Source: Apostichopus japonicus
Taxonomy: Eukaryota > Echinodermata > Holothuroidea > Aspidochirotida > Stichopodidae
Direction: 5' to 3'
Length of the DNA: 64,000 nucleotides
Assembly (NCBI RefSeq): GCF_037975245.1
Contig: NC_092562.1
Coordinates: forward strand, 8,907,001-8,971,000
The notes under the pieces were generated by a model. It had not been told where the DNA came from, ran no database searches, and saw only the letters and a program-made list of their open reading frames with translations. The position numbers and the translations under genes are program-made. How positions within the stretch are numbered: the first letter of the stretch is position 1; the number at the start of each line of letters is the position of its first letter. This document shows positions 34,835 through 48,000 of the stretch, piece by piece.

Positions 34835-35727
34835 ATAAAGCATAGCACTAGCTCCGTCTACTGGATCGGACTACTTTATGTACGTGCAGTATGGCACGTA
34901 ATCAGTTCACACAAGACTAGTTATTTTCGTGGAATTGGTTCTAAAAATGCTTTACGTCAGAGCACTCGCGTGAAAAATAAGTTCTATCTAGACCAATCGA
35001 GAAGTATCCTTACAATGTGACCTAGGCCTGGCATTGGAAATGGAATAACTGTTTACTATAAGTGTACGGATTTTGTTTATAATTATGATCAAAATATTAT
35101 AAAGCATAGCACTAGCTCCCAGTGGCGTAGAGGTACTTTTGAGTGCGGGGGCTGAAGACTGATGGCCAGCCTGGGGGAGGGGTCTAAGGGGAGGGGGTTC
35201 CCCCTCCCCTTTGGAATTTTTTACATCTCCAGGTGGCCTCAGATGCAATTTGGTGCAATATAGCACACTTCAACACCCACTCCATTTTGTAAACTTAATT
35301 TTGTATTTTCACCTGGCCTTAGATGCAATTTGGTACTCCAAATGAGATTTTCTTTCTCAATTGGAATTGAAAACAGGGTTTTCTGACTTGCGAACCTGGG
35401 GGCGGAATGATACTTCCGCCCCTCCACATTTTTCACTGGGGGGCTGGAACCCCCAGCCCCCCGGTTCCTACGCCCTTGCTAGCTCCGTCTACTGGATCGG
35501 ACTACTTTATATACGTGCAGTATGGCACGTAATCAATTCACACAAGACTAGTTATTTTCGTGGAATTGGTTCTAAAAATGCTTTACGTCAGAGCACTCGC
35601 GTGAAAAATAAGTTCTATCTAGACCAATCGAGAAGTATCCTTACAATGTGACCTAGGCCTGTCATTGGAAATGGAATAACTGTTTACTATAAGTGTACGG
35701 ATTTTGTTTATAATTATGATCAAAACA
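34835..35727. repeat. 264-bp tandem duplication just upstream of AGL
   Basis: Copy 1 is 34835-35098. Copy 2 is 35099-35119 plus 35487 to about 35727, interrupted by a hAT-type MITE. Copies differ by only a few bases. Each carries a CCAATC box, CATTGG, GTGACCTAGG and GCACGTAATC. Copy 2 ends about 220 bases before the AGL start codon, so this may be a duplicated promoter or 5' UTR. Confidence 0.88.
35120..35478. mobile_element. hAT-type MITE, second copy of the 2246-2619 family
   Basis: Begins CAGTGGCGTAG and ends CTACGCCCTTG. Both flanks carry CTAGCTCC (35112-35119 and 35479-35486). It is the reverse complement of the element at 2246-2619, with shared blocks throughout. Its insertion into the second half of a tandem duplication shows that the duplication came first. 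Confidence 0.92.
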
Positions 35728-35947
35728 TCCACTGGGATCATTCCTCGCCTGGAATCTAGTAACAACGTCCGTGACTTGGGTGTCTCTGCATGCTGCTCGT
35801 GGGGGTCTTTTGGACACCTTTTGTTATTGTTTATAGTCAGAGTTGAGTGGGTTTACCGTTTACCACTATCAGATTTGGCTGTGAGTGACAATTTGCACCT
35901 GAGGTACCGTTGTAAACATAACATAGCAGCCCAATTGAAATAATAAC

Positions 35948-36023
35948 ATGGGAGAACAAATCAGAGGTCTTCAGTTAAATGATGGGGAACACTTGATCGA
36001 GAAACTGTATCGTCTGGAAAAAG
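35948..36023 (+). CDS. AGL: AGL coding exon 1
   Basis: Encodes MGEQIRGLQLNDGEHLIEKL then YRLEK, matching the AGL N-terminus (MG...QIR.L.LN....LEK.L.RLE). The donor is GGTAATT; it ends in phase 1. Confidence 0.92.
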
Positions 36024-39000
36024 GTAATTTTTAATTTTCATTAGGCATAGACTTAGCTCTAACTGTTAGAAGGTTAGTAGCCTAGGTCAACAGTAAAGCC
36101 AGCCAATATCAGCACCAAATACGACTTAATGCTAGCCCAATGTAGGCCTAACCTTTTTACTCTACTTCCGTGCTTGGCCGATTAATAGAAGTTTAGGGAT
36201 ACCTACTAAGGTATAGGGTATGACAGTCAGAACAGACTTTGAAGTTAGTTTATGCAAATGCATATACATTTATCAAGTGATCAACAATTGTTGAAGAGCA
36301 AAGAACTTAAATGTTAATAGGCCTAGAGTACAAGTTCAAGACGCAATTTTACATAGGTATACAGTCACACAGTGAGACTTGCCAGGGAGGGGGAGGGGTG
36401 GTTGAAAACATAAAGACAGGTTGGCAGGTGTGCAAAGTACTGTAGGCACAAAGTCTTGGTCTTCCATGGCCATACTGGAAAGTACTTTGACCATACGCCA
36501 AAGAAATACGCCAAGGTGGATGTGGTTTTGTCTGTAAATGTACGCCACACTATCTAAGCGGAGCGCCACCATCAGTTGGCGCGGAGCGTACAAAAAAAAA
36601 TTGGGTCAATAATGCCTCCCAGATTGTAGGAAATGGCACTTCCCAGACCATATAACTTACATCTGTAATTGTATATTTGGAGGTGTCGTGTAATGAAAAT
36701 TTGGGTGAAATCATCATGCGAAATGGGGATAGTAATATATTAGTACCACCCTAGAACACATCACATGACCCTCTATGCATGGTACGCGTGTATTTACTGT
36801 GTGAATGTTTCTCCAGATGTATTAAACTCGATGGTCTGAACCATGTTGAGTCACTTCCACTGTTGCGGCTGAATTTTCTTCTAGCTTACGAGATACGCCA
36901 CGCCAACTGTCGTACTTTTCCCTGGGGCAGTAATGTACGCCGTACGCCAAATTTATTGGCGTACATTTCCATACGCCAAAGATCTTTGTGTGAAAGGTAC
37001 TTTCCAGTATATATGGGGTCTTGGTGTGGTACTGCACAAATCGCCCCTGATGTGGCTGTTGACGTGCAGTCCTTCGAGTTATGATGGTGCTGCTGACTTT
37101 CCAGTATGAAATTGAAGGAGGCGGTGTTTGGTGCTGATTTCAGTTCAGGTGGGAGTGCGTTCCACTGAGGAATGGTGCGAGGATAAAGCGAATATTTATA
37201 ACAGTTCTTTTGAGCTTGAGGAATTTTATAATTCAAACTGTGAGATTGATGTGTAGTTGGTTTGTCTTAGTCTTCAAGAAAGCTATTTATGTTGCTTGGA
37301 ATTACAGTAGGCCATGAGTCTCTTTATATATATGGTAACAAGTCGTGCTTTGATTCTTCTGTTTTCGAGGGTATCCCAATTGAGTTCTTTTAACATGTTT
37401 GTGACACTACTAAAGCGACTATAGTCATTTTTGACGAACCTGGCAGCACGTTGCTGAACTTTTTCCAAGTGAGGCATACACGTACATACAACTTACTGTG
37501 ACAAAAACTGAGCTGTGCAAGCCAACTGAAGAACTATATATTGCTCAATCTGTCATGTCATGTATGGGTATTGGCAAATTATCATAATGATAGAGCATAA
37601 TATGTACATTTTTGTCAACACACAATGATATTGAAAGAATATAAGAAAAGTGTTCAAATTGCAAGCTTAGGTTTTTCATTACTTGTTCAGGAATTTATCA
37701 ATTAACTTCACACTTCTCATACACTGTCTCCAGAGTACTAAATGCATTTCCTCGCCTACGTAACCTACTAAAATTTTTTAGCACTGCACACCCGATCCCA
37801 CGTCAGTGACTCCACTTGCTCAATCCTCCCTCCTTTGGAATCTACCAATCAGGTAGTAGACCTTGATGTGTTTTCCACTGCACTAATTCTAAAATATCCA
37901 CATGTGTTTTTTTCATTCTTGTAAGTTGATGAATTCTTTTGGATCAAAGGACAACTTTTATCAATATTCTACCTGTATATCTACCATGCCTTTGATGTCG
38001 TCATATACATATTCTGTATATTCTCAGTCCATTAACATGCTGTAACTGGAGTTTCCTTTACTGTAAAGATTTATAAAATGACATAATTTACTTAGTTTCT
38101 TTTTTTGTTACTGTAGTACTGAATAACACAACCCTTGCCGAAATCCCAGATCTGGCTTTATATATATCTGATTTAATCTGGCCATATCAAGCCTTTATCT
38201 GGCCATATAAAGCCAGATATATGCAGTATAATATATATTAGTCAATCCAGATAAGGTTTTTATCTAGCCCAGATATGGATGCAATAAATTTTACCAGATT
38301 TTTACCACATTTTATATGGGCCATATTAAACTTCTAAATATCAAGTTATATCTGCCCAATTTTTTATCTGGCCAGATATAAATTCCAAATCTGGAAGCAG
38401 ATCTGGCCCAGATTGATGTACCAGATCTGGCCAAGATCTGGGTTCTTATATCTGGCCCAGATCTGGATTCTTATATCTTGCCCAGATCTGAGATTTGGGT
38501 AAGGGAAGTATTCTCACTTGCACATATACCAATGTATTGCTGGTTATTTAACTTAAGGGAGTTTCAATTCATCCTTAATGTAGATATTATGCTTATGAAC
38601 TTGTACATATAAGATAACCTTCATGTTGGCTTAGAGGCTCTTATGTTATTGAACCAAACGACATAATAGGAAAGTGGTTTTGAGCAAAGCTTGAGTTTAG
38701 GGGAGGGAGGTCGCTGTCAGCTTTGCATTTCTTATGAAATATATACATGTTATTTTGTGTATGAGATGCCTTGGCTTTTGAATATGGTAACTAAAACAGT
38801 ACATTTGCTTGAGCTGACAACATGGTACGTGGATCAACTTTACTGAGTTCAAGAACCCTTTTGCTTTCTGTGGAAGTGAAAGGTCATAAGTCAACATCTG
38901 AAAATTTTGTAATCACATGTACAGGGCTCCAAAAAGTCAACAGTGGATGAACTTGATACAGTTCTCATGTGTTGATCCAGCTACTTTACTGTAGTTCTAG

Positions 39001-42000
39001 AACCCTATTGCCTGGATAAAATCTTTAATGAATATCACTTTAATGTTTTTGTGGGACATAATTTTCTTCTCTTACACTAGACTGTAATTTACCTCCCAAA
39101 TTAGGTGTGCAAGCAAAAAGGTGTAAACACAGTAATCAATTATTAATTTTGATTGAAGTGTGTTTTAATTCTGTGTCAATATTAAAATGGCATGGTAAGA
39201 ATGTTGTGCAAGGTGTTTACAATTTATGCTATGACCTTGATGTGGTGTACAACCAACTAAACAATTATCAATTTGCTTTTGACATCAGTTCCTGTTGTCC
39301 ATATTTTAGAACATCAATCCTTCATAATCATTTAAATTCCCAAATGCTTCTATAAATGTACTTAGAATGATTATATGTAATTTGTGTTCCCTCCAGGATG
39401 GACCCTCCAGTTTGGACTTGGCCCTTCACTTCAAGCCCATGATGTGCACATCTTTGTCAATTACCCACCCAATGAAAGCCAGAAACCTTTTGACCGGAGA
39501 GTATTTTATGAACTAGAGTGGAAATCGCCCGACGGCCAGACGTATGACAAGACAGACCGTTTCTGTGAGGTCCTGTTGTTGCATGCTGGCAGTTTCCAGT
39601 ACTACTTCACGTGTGATAACAGGTAATTTAATGAATTGCTAGTAAGCCATGTAGTAATTAATATAACCGATCGAGAAAATTCCGAAAATAAATAGCCTTA
39701 CCGTTGGGGCCCCTTGATTAGCCTGTTGTAATGTAGCTCCTTTTATACTGCATATATTGAGACATTCATTGATTTAAAACTGGCTGCTGCCAAGGGCACT
39801 TTCCATTATTAATTTGAATTCAGACTCTGACAAGAACTTGGTTACTTCATCAACACTTAGTATTACAGTAGTTGCTAAAAGTAAACACTCGTGAATTTAT
39901 AACACGCTTGTTATTGTTGATTACTGTGTTAACTCAGTTCGGTAGGTATTGTTCAAAATTTAGTATGTACGTTGTAATCATTAAATACTAAATTAGAAGT
40001 TTTGTGAATTGTGTACATTATGAATTTGTCTTGCAAAACTGGTAGAAATACATATTCAGTAGTGCAGGGCCCATTGAATGGGCAGTAGTACAGACAGGGC
40101 CATGTGTGGGCAGTAGTGCAGGGCCCATTGTATGGGCAGTAGTACAGGGTCCATTTTGTGGGCAGTAGTGTAGTGCCAATTGTGTGGGCAATAGAGTAGG
40201 GCCCATTGCATGGGCAGTAGTGCAGGGCCCAATGTGCGGGCAGTACTGAAGGGCCCATTGTGTGGGCAGTAGTACAGGGCCCATTTTATAGGCAGTAGTA
40301 CAGGGCCCATTGTATGGGCAGTAGTAGTGTTAGTACAGGGCCCATTGTGTGGGCAGTAGTACAGGGCCCATTGTGTCTGCAGTAGTGTAGGGCCATTGTG
40401 TGGGCAGTAATGTCGGGCCCATTTTATTGGTAGAAGTGCAGTAATTTTGCACAATACGAAGAACTTGTATTTTTAGTGAAGGCTTGCATTCTGTGCATCC
40501 CTTGAAAAAACATTTAACCTTGGTAACAATATAGTGAAACACATTAATATTGTAAAGTTGTGGAAACTGGTATTAAGCACCTGCACTATAGCTGGTACAG
40601 GTATGCATACAGAAACACATGGAAGCCGACTGTACTTTACTGTCATAACATGCATAATTATGTAATTTACTGTGCTTCCTCACTCACAATTACTGCACTG
40701 CTCAGACATTGTTCAGTACTACATAGCATATATAGTAAATTATGCATACATGTATAAAATAGTTAATTAATGAATGGGTTCTTGCTGTGTTACTGAATAT
40801 TGGTACCATCATGCAATGTTTCTTATTTCTTCACTTCATTTCCCCTTCAAGTACACACCTTATACAGTAAAACTGTAAGAAAAATTTGTACACAATAAAG
40901 TTCCACCTGTGTGGGCAGCCGTTTGGGCAAGAAATACAACAATGAAACAAATAAACAAGAAATAAAAACGAAAAGGAAGAAATACACAAATTGAAACAAA
41001 CATATGTTTTACTAATTAATGTAAAAATTGTGAAAGGCACACTTAAAAAGAGAAATGAAAATAATGTTCGGAATCAATTGCAACAAATTGAATAGAAGGA
41101 ATCTGAAAACTTAACAGTGTACGTACACCAAGGAATCATATTGAAAACAGTCAGATGCTACAGTACGTTACAGTCGTTTGAAAAACATTGAATACAGAGA
41201 ACTGACTAAAAAAGACAATCATGTAGCGAAACATATCAAACACATACAACCGAAGGATAAACAAGGAGCAGCGGGAAGTCAAAATTGATCCACTTGTCAG
41301 AACAAAAAAATCAAGCGCCACCATAAAAACGAAGATGTATTTGTAACGAAAGAACATTCACACGAATTAAAAACGAACGCTTACGTGAATGAACGAGTGC
41401 TCAGATAAAAATCCTAAACAAACGCCACCATAAAAACGAAGATGTAACGTAAGCAATTGGACATTTGCACAAAATCAGAACAAACGTTCACATGAAACGA
41501 ACAAGCTCTAATGAACTAAAAGAACAGATGCAGCTCTTTTGGTTTTCCTTGTTCGTGTTATATTACAAAATGTAGTTACGACATCTTGTATGCACGACAC
41601 TTCTGTCCAAGCAGGCTGCACCATGCTTCACAAGGTCAGTGAACGGTTTGGGCTAATCGTCATGTTGTCATTGTGCCCACGGGGCAGTTTTTAACTGGGC
41701 CAGTGGTAGACGAGTGTCACAATGTCTTTAAGCAGTATGGAAAATCACGATCTAACCGCTGCCGTTTGAACAGCTGCGACAGGCTTCAGCTTTATTCAGT
41801 CCTGCATTAACCACCATAGGGCAGTCAGTTGAGGGTGATAATCTTACAAGGCCCCATGTTACAAGTAATAGTACCACAAACAGTAACAACCCTTCTACAA
41901 GTACAAGCTCTTCAAGTGCTGTTACCAATGCAAGTACCACTGGCACTGGGCATGTTGGCCGAGCCAGCGCTTCTAATAGGCCAAGGGGCAGTTTTAACCA

Positions 42001-45000
42001 GGCCAGTGGCAGTCGAGGGACACTGCCACACTGATTCTCCTAGACAGACCTACTGTAGTCACCATGACCAAGTACATAGGCCTGATGATATGACGCTAAG
42101 ACACAAAATTTCTATGCAGTAAGATTCATTTCAAGCTGCGCCGTTGCCGTGTGCTGAAGGCGTTCCTTAAATTATCTAAGAGACGTGCTTAGTATATCAC
42201 CCTTTGTTTATGATATGTCGGTTGTTCATTTTTGCCCACTGTTCGATTGATTCTGTCCGAATATTCAGTTTGGTTCTGTCCCAATGTTCGTTTTGATTTA
42301 TGGGGAAACCTTTCAATTGTGGGGCGATCTTTAATTTAGTTCGCGCAGTCATGTCGTTTATCGATGGCTTGGTGTAGTTTAATTTGGTTGTTTCGTCAGT
42401 TTCCTTTAGGTGCATGTTTTTCTTATTATGGGAATGTCTAGCTTTATATTCGGTCTGTCACTGTGTGGAGATTGTGCTAACAAATGGATGTTCTCCTTAG
42501 ATTTTATCTATTTGTTTTTTCCAACTTTAAGTTGTTTTCTTCTTTTTTAGTCATGTTTAAATACAAAAATTAATTAATTTTCATCATTTTGGTCTGTTAA
42601 TTTTTTTGATAATGGGTTAAAATGTTTCATGTCTATCCCTTCAGTCTATCTGTAATGCACTGCATTCTTACTATTGTTCCTTTTCATTTATTTTTTTGTC
42701 TGTTTGTCTCTTGTTTCATCGTTGTTGTTTTTTGCACAAATGGCCGCCCATACACCTGGCTGGACTGTATTGAGCAAGATCGCAGTAGTACTCATATTTT
42801 ATAACTTTACAGGGCTAATATACTATACCTTTTGTAAATTTTATGATGTAACATGTTACTTAAATGTTATGGAACAGATGTTGCAATGTGATCTACACCT
42901 GCATTGCATTCCAAGTACTGTACACTTCTGTCCATGGCTGTTACAAGGCTGTGTGTACGGATTAGTATGTTTCAGTGTGCAACCTTTTTGCTTGCTTAGA
43001 CTAGAGATGATTTTATGACCCAAATCAAGTTATATTCTGCAGGTCATAATGAATTGTATGTTTGATTACAATTAAGTACTGAGAATTACAAACATACTGT
43101 ACTTTCTAACACTGATTTGCAACAGCTGATGAAAGGTAAAATAGAGTCTTGGCCATACAGCACTTTAGGTTAATAGGTCTGATAGATGTCTACGTGGCTG
43201 TGTGTGTTTGGTCATACAGTACTGTAGGTCATGACTCTGATGGACGTGTACATTGATGTGTGTGTTGGGTCATACAGTACTGTAGGTCATGACTCTGATG
43301 GATGTGTACATGGATGTGTGTGTTGGGTCATACAGTACTGTAGGTCATGACTCTGATAGATGTCTACGTGGCTGTGTGTGTTTGGTCATACAGTACTGTA
43401 GGTCATGACTCTGATAGATGTCTACGTGGCTGTGTGTGTTTGGTCATACAGTACTGTAGGTCATGACTCTGATGGATGTGTACATGGATGTGTGTGTTGG
43501 GTCATACAGTACTGTAGGTCATGACTCTGATGGATGTCTACGTGGCTGTGTGTGTTTGGTCATACAGTACTGTAGGTCATGACTCTGATAGATGTCTACG
43601 TGGCTGTGTGTGTTTGGTCATACAGTACTGTACTCTAGGTCATGACTCTGATGGATGTCTACGTGGCTGTGTGTGTTTGGTCATACAGTACTGTACTCTA
43701 GGTCATGACTCTGATGGATGTCTACGTGGCTGTGTGTGTTTGGTCATACAGTACTGTACTCTAGGTCATGACTCTGATGGATGTCTACGTGGCTGTGTGT
43801 GTTTGGTCATACAGTACTGTAGGTCATGACTCTGATAGATGTCTACGTGGCTGTGTGTGTTGGGTCATACAGTACTGTAGGTCATGACTCTGATAGATGT
43901 CTACATGGCTGTGTGTGTTTGGTCATACAGTACTGTAGGTCATGACTCTGATGGATGTCTACATGGCTGTGTGTGTTTGGTCATACAGTACTGTACTCTA
44001 GGTCATGACTCTGATGGATGTCTACGTGGCTGTGTGTGTTTGGTCATACAGTACTGTAGGTCATGACTCTGATGGATGTCTACATGGCTGTGTGTGTTTG
44101 GTCATACAGTACCGTAGGTCATGACTCTGATAGATGTCTACGTGGCTGTGTGTGTTTGGTCATACAGTACTGTAGGTCATGACTCTGATGGATGTCTACA
44201 TGGCTGTGTGTGTTTGGTCATACAGTACTGTAGGTCATGACTCTGATGGATGTCTACATGGCTGTGTGTGTTGGGTCATACAGTACTGTAGGTCATGACT
44301 CTGATGGATGTGTACGTGGCTGTGTGTGTTGGGTCATACAGTACTGTAGGTCATGACTCTGATGGATGTCTACGTGGCTGTGTGTGTTTGGTCATACAGT
44401 ACTGTAGGTCATGACTCTGATGGATGTCTACATGGCTGTGTGTGTTGGGTCATACAGTACTGTAGGTCATGACTCTGATGGATGTGTACATGGCTGTGTG
44501 TTTGTTAGGTAAAGTAAACAGAGGGATTTATGTCTTGAATCAAGTTAAGTACATTCTTGAGGTCAAATGGAAGTTTGTTTAAAAGAAAAGCACTTAATAA
44601 AGCTTCATTTTTTTTTGTGAAAAGATAAAAATGATTAATCATATATTAATAGGTGAGGAGTTTCATTCATGTGGGAAGTAAAGTTCTATGCATTTACAGT
44701 CCATCATCAGGGACTTACCTGTATAATTCTTTGTAGCCTGGTATCTGGCCATCACACTCATCCATATTTACCAAATTATTACCAAGTCCTACAGGTAGGT
44801 CGTAGCGATCAAGACTCTAATCGAATGATCAGATACATGTAACGCAACTTGTTAAGGGCCCATGTTAAAAAGTTGGATAAATATTTCATTGAAGATGGCA
44901 GTGCATCACGACAAGGCATCAATTTTTAGGGCAACATTTGAGGTAATTATTCAAAATTTGAATTGGCACTGAGGCATGTTGTCCAGAGTGAGAAAAAGTG

Positions 45001-48000
45001 TACAAAAATTATGTGAAAAGACCAGAAAGATGAACATGAGAATGTTGATAGACCTTTATACGTCTAGATTTATTACAGTTTTCCGAAGTTGCTTGTAGAT
45101 GTTTACTGGCATTAAAATTTGCGCAATACCAAACATTTTTTAAATTGATCAATCCAGTATGCATGGGGTTACAAAATGCTCTGCCAGAAGGTCAAGTTGC
45201 TATGCACTGTGAAAAGATATATAAAGTATATAGTTTTTGTACATATATAGAAACCATCATATATTATAAGAACAAACTTCAGTAACCTTCGAGCTGCCAC
45301 AGAAAATTGTAACACTAAATTTATTCCTGATTTAGTATGGTACTATTCTTCACCACAAACCTGACAGGTTGGTACATTCTATGGAGTACCTGTACCTGCA
45401 GTATAGAAATATTATTTAATAAGAAGCCAAACTTTTCTGTACAAGTGGTAACAAAACAATTTAGTCTCACCAGGGTCATTGTCTTTGTTAACCTTCAAAG
45501 GTTAAAAGTAAACGTGATGACTGCACTGTTTTATTTCATTGCTAAATTTGTTCCTTTCAATAAAGGATGTCTGTGTGGCATTTAACATTCCTTGCCCTTT
45601 TCATCAAAACCTGAAGGGGGGTCATTGGTTGTGTTGTTTGGGGGGCAACTTTCTGGAAAGAACTAGTATACAGTAATTGTTAAGAATTCTGTAAAAAGTA
45701 TAATTTTGCAGCATTAATTTATGTACATTGTCTATAAATAGTATATATATGCCACAATGAATAGCTGTTTGGGTGATAAGGCCTTCCATGGTTGCAGACA
45801 GTAGTCTACCTCTTGTAAGTGATGTGTGTGTGCAGTGTGTGTGTTCTCGTCCAAAAGGCACTGGAATTGAGACTGGCTGATCAGGAAACTTTTTGTAGAA
45901 TGAGTGAAATTACAGATTTACTTCGCTCCTCGCTTACCTGTCTCCTCACAACCTTAGCACTTCATTCTACTGTGCCTATAAAGTCTTGGTAAAATAATAA
46001 CACTGTGCGCCCTCTATGACCGGGCCCCCCCCGGTCACTCCTCCTTTTTCATTCTACCATTAAAGTGTCTACACACAAAAATTCTTGTGGAAGTTTCCCT
46101 TGAATTTTGTCTTGGATTTCTTTATACGATCGTTGGAATTTCCTTTCATTCGGATTCTGTGGAGTTTTGCAGTCTTTTCCAGACCGATAAGTATCCTTTT
46201 TGTTGAAAGGGAGGGTTTTGGGGACTGTTTTCTCAGTGCGTTTCCGCCTTCGGGCGTTTTTTGTGCGGGGGTAGCAGTTCCGCGAACTGCTTAGGTTCCC
46301 GCCATTTTCCTCCCCCACGCTATAGGCGTGTTGTTTTCATGTTTTTCCATGTTCGTAGCATGTTGTTTTTCGTGTATTTTCATGTTCATAGCATGTTTAC
46401 TCGTTATTATTTTCCTCTTCTATATATATTGCTCTCTCACGTTCTTTTCAGCTTGTATTGATTGTTGTTAGGCCACTTCGTAGCGTTTGTATTTACCGTT
46501 GCTAGGTTACGCTACGTTCCACCTATTCTCTGTTAGCATGTTCCTCCCCCAGATTATCTCCCGTTCTCTTGTTAGCTTCATTGGCTTTCATTTTTAAGCT
46601 CTAAGAATTATACCTCCTTGACTCGAGAGTTTACAGCATGTCTCGTAACCAGCTGAAGTGTGTCAGCTGCTCGATGTTTCGGCCAGGCAGAGCCTGGGAC
46701 GAGCACGACCTATGCCCCAAGTGCAGATCCTGCACCAGACGGGACCCCTGCCTGGTCTGTATAAAATTCTCGCCGACCCAGTGGCAGGAGATTGATCAGT
46801 GGCTCAAGAGTCTGCGAACCAAGCTGCAGGGCAAGCTAGACTTGATCCCGAACGACATCGGGGCAGAGGATATAGGAGGGACGGGAGAGAGAGAGGAAGA
46901 GGGTGAGGTAGAGAGAGAGGTGGAGGAGAGTGGCCAGGAGAGGGCCGAAGGAGAGAGAGAGGAGAGAGAGAAAGAGAAAGAGAAAGAGAGAGTACCCCTA
47001 ACGGTCCCGGCGACGTCCGGCGTAGTTACGACCAAAGGGAAGGGCAGGAGCAAAGGGAAGGCTCCTGCCAAGAAAAGACCTCTCAAGAAGAGGCACTGCT
47101 CGGCCGGGCTAGAGGTTACGCCTCAGTGTGGACCGCAGCAAGATAGACCCACGGAGCGCGGGCCGCCGGCCACAGAGAGCTCGGGTCCGAAAGAGAGTGC
47201 GATCGAAGGGTCAGTGAGACGGAGCCAGTCCCATAGCAGGGAGCCGGAGAGGGAGCCGGAAAGACGGGTCCCTACTGAGACCCCGACCCGGGAAAGCAGG
47301 GGGAGAGAGACCTCCCGCAGACCTAGAAGAGATAGATCCGGAACGCACTCAAGATCCCCGAGACGGAAGGAGAGGAGAAGACACTCCCCGACCTCCGACG
47401 AGTCTTCAGAGTCGTCTGACGACGGCTACAGGAGAGCGAAGAGGAGGCGCCGGTCCCCGAGACGGCGACAGGAGGAGGAGCCAGCATGGCTGGCTCAACT
47501 TACCGGCCTACTACGCCCCCTGATAGAGCAGAGAGTAACCACGGTGACCGACAAGGCACCAGGCTCCACAGGCTCCGGCCCTACTACGGCCCCACATCCG
47601 GTCTCGGATCCAGACGCCCTGGACTGCAGAGCGTCGGTAAATCTATCCGGCTTGGAGGACGAGGGGGATCTTATGGATCCCACAGAACCCCTCGACTACG
47701 ATCCTATGGAAGATAGCTTTAGTCGAAGCTACGAACCAGAGGAGGCTCCCATAACAGGAGGAGCGCTCCCCCAAGAGTTAATGGCACGGGCGGCCGACAT
47801 CTTCAGACGGCACCTGGGGTTCGAGGAACCTGAGACCCAGCCACAGAAGGCAGGCCGGGTGTCCAAACTCACGGCAACCGGCGAGATGTCATCGAAGCCA
47901 AAGACCACCATGCCCGTTGACGCAACATGTTATGATAGATTCGAGGCCATAGCCGATAAGAACAGGTGGACTGCCTTCCCAGCCAGGGCAGACAGGGCAG

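Larger units (their letters stand above)
26695..35947. other. spacer between divergent EFCAB7 and AGL starts
   Basis: This spacer should contain the 5' UTRs and promoters of both genes. A possible EFCAB7 5' UTR exon could end near 28258 (minus-strand donor GTATGTG), but there is no independent support. Most of the rest is transposon-derived and itemised separately. Confidence 0.5.
36024..39396. other. AGL intron 1
   Basis: No coding exon seen. It contains a repeat shared with the 29646-31370 element, a minus-strand LINE remnant and a palindromic MITE. The remainder (about 37500-38100 and 38510-39390) is AT-rich unique-looking sequence. Confidence 0.6.

Noticed and set aside
39953-40454. Overlapping minus-strand frames of 88-132 residues with repeated LLPTQWAL
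   Set aside because: They arise from a 30-bp minisatellite being open in all three frames.
43521-44066. Regular repeats resembling a CRISPR array, and the periodic open frames over them
   Set aside because: Units are directly adjacent with no unique spacers, in a eukaryotic intron; it is a minisatellite, and the 102- and 60-residue frames are just its translation.
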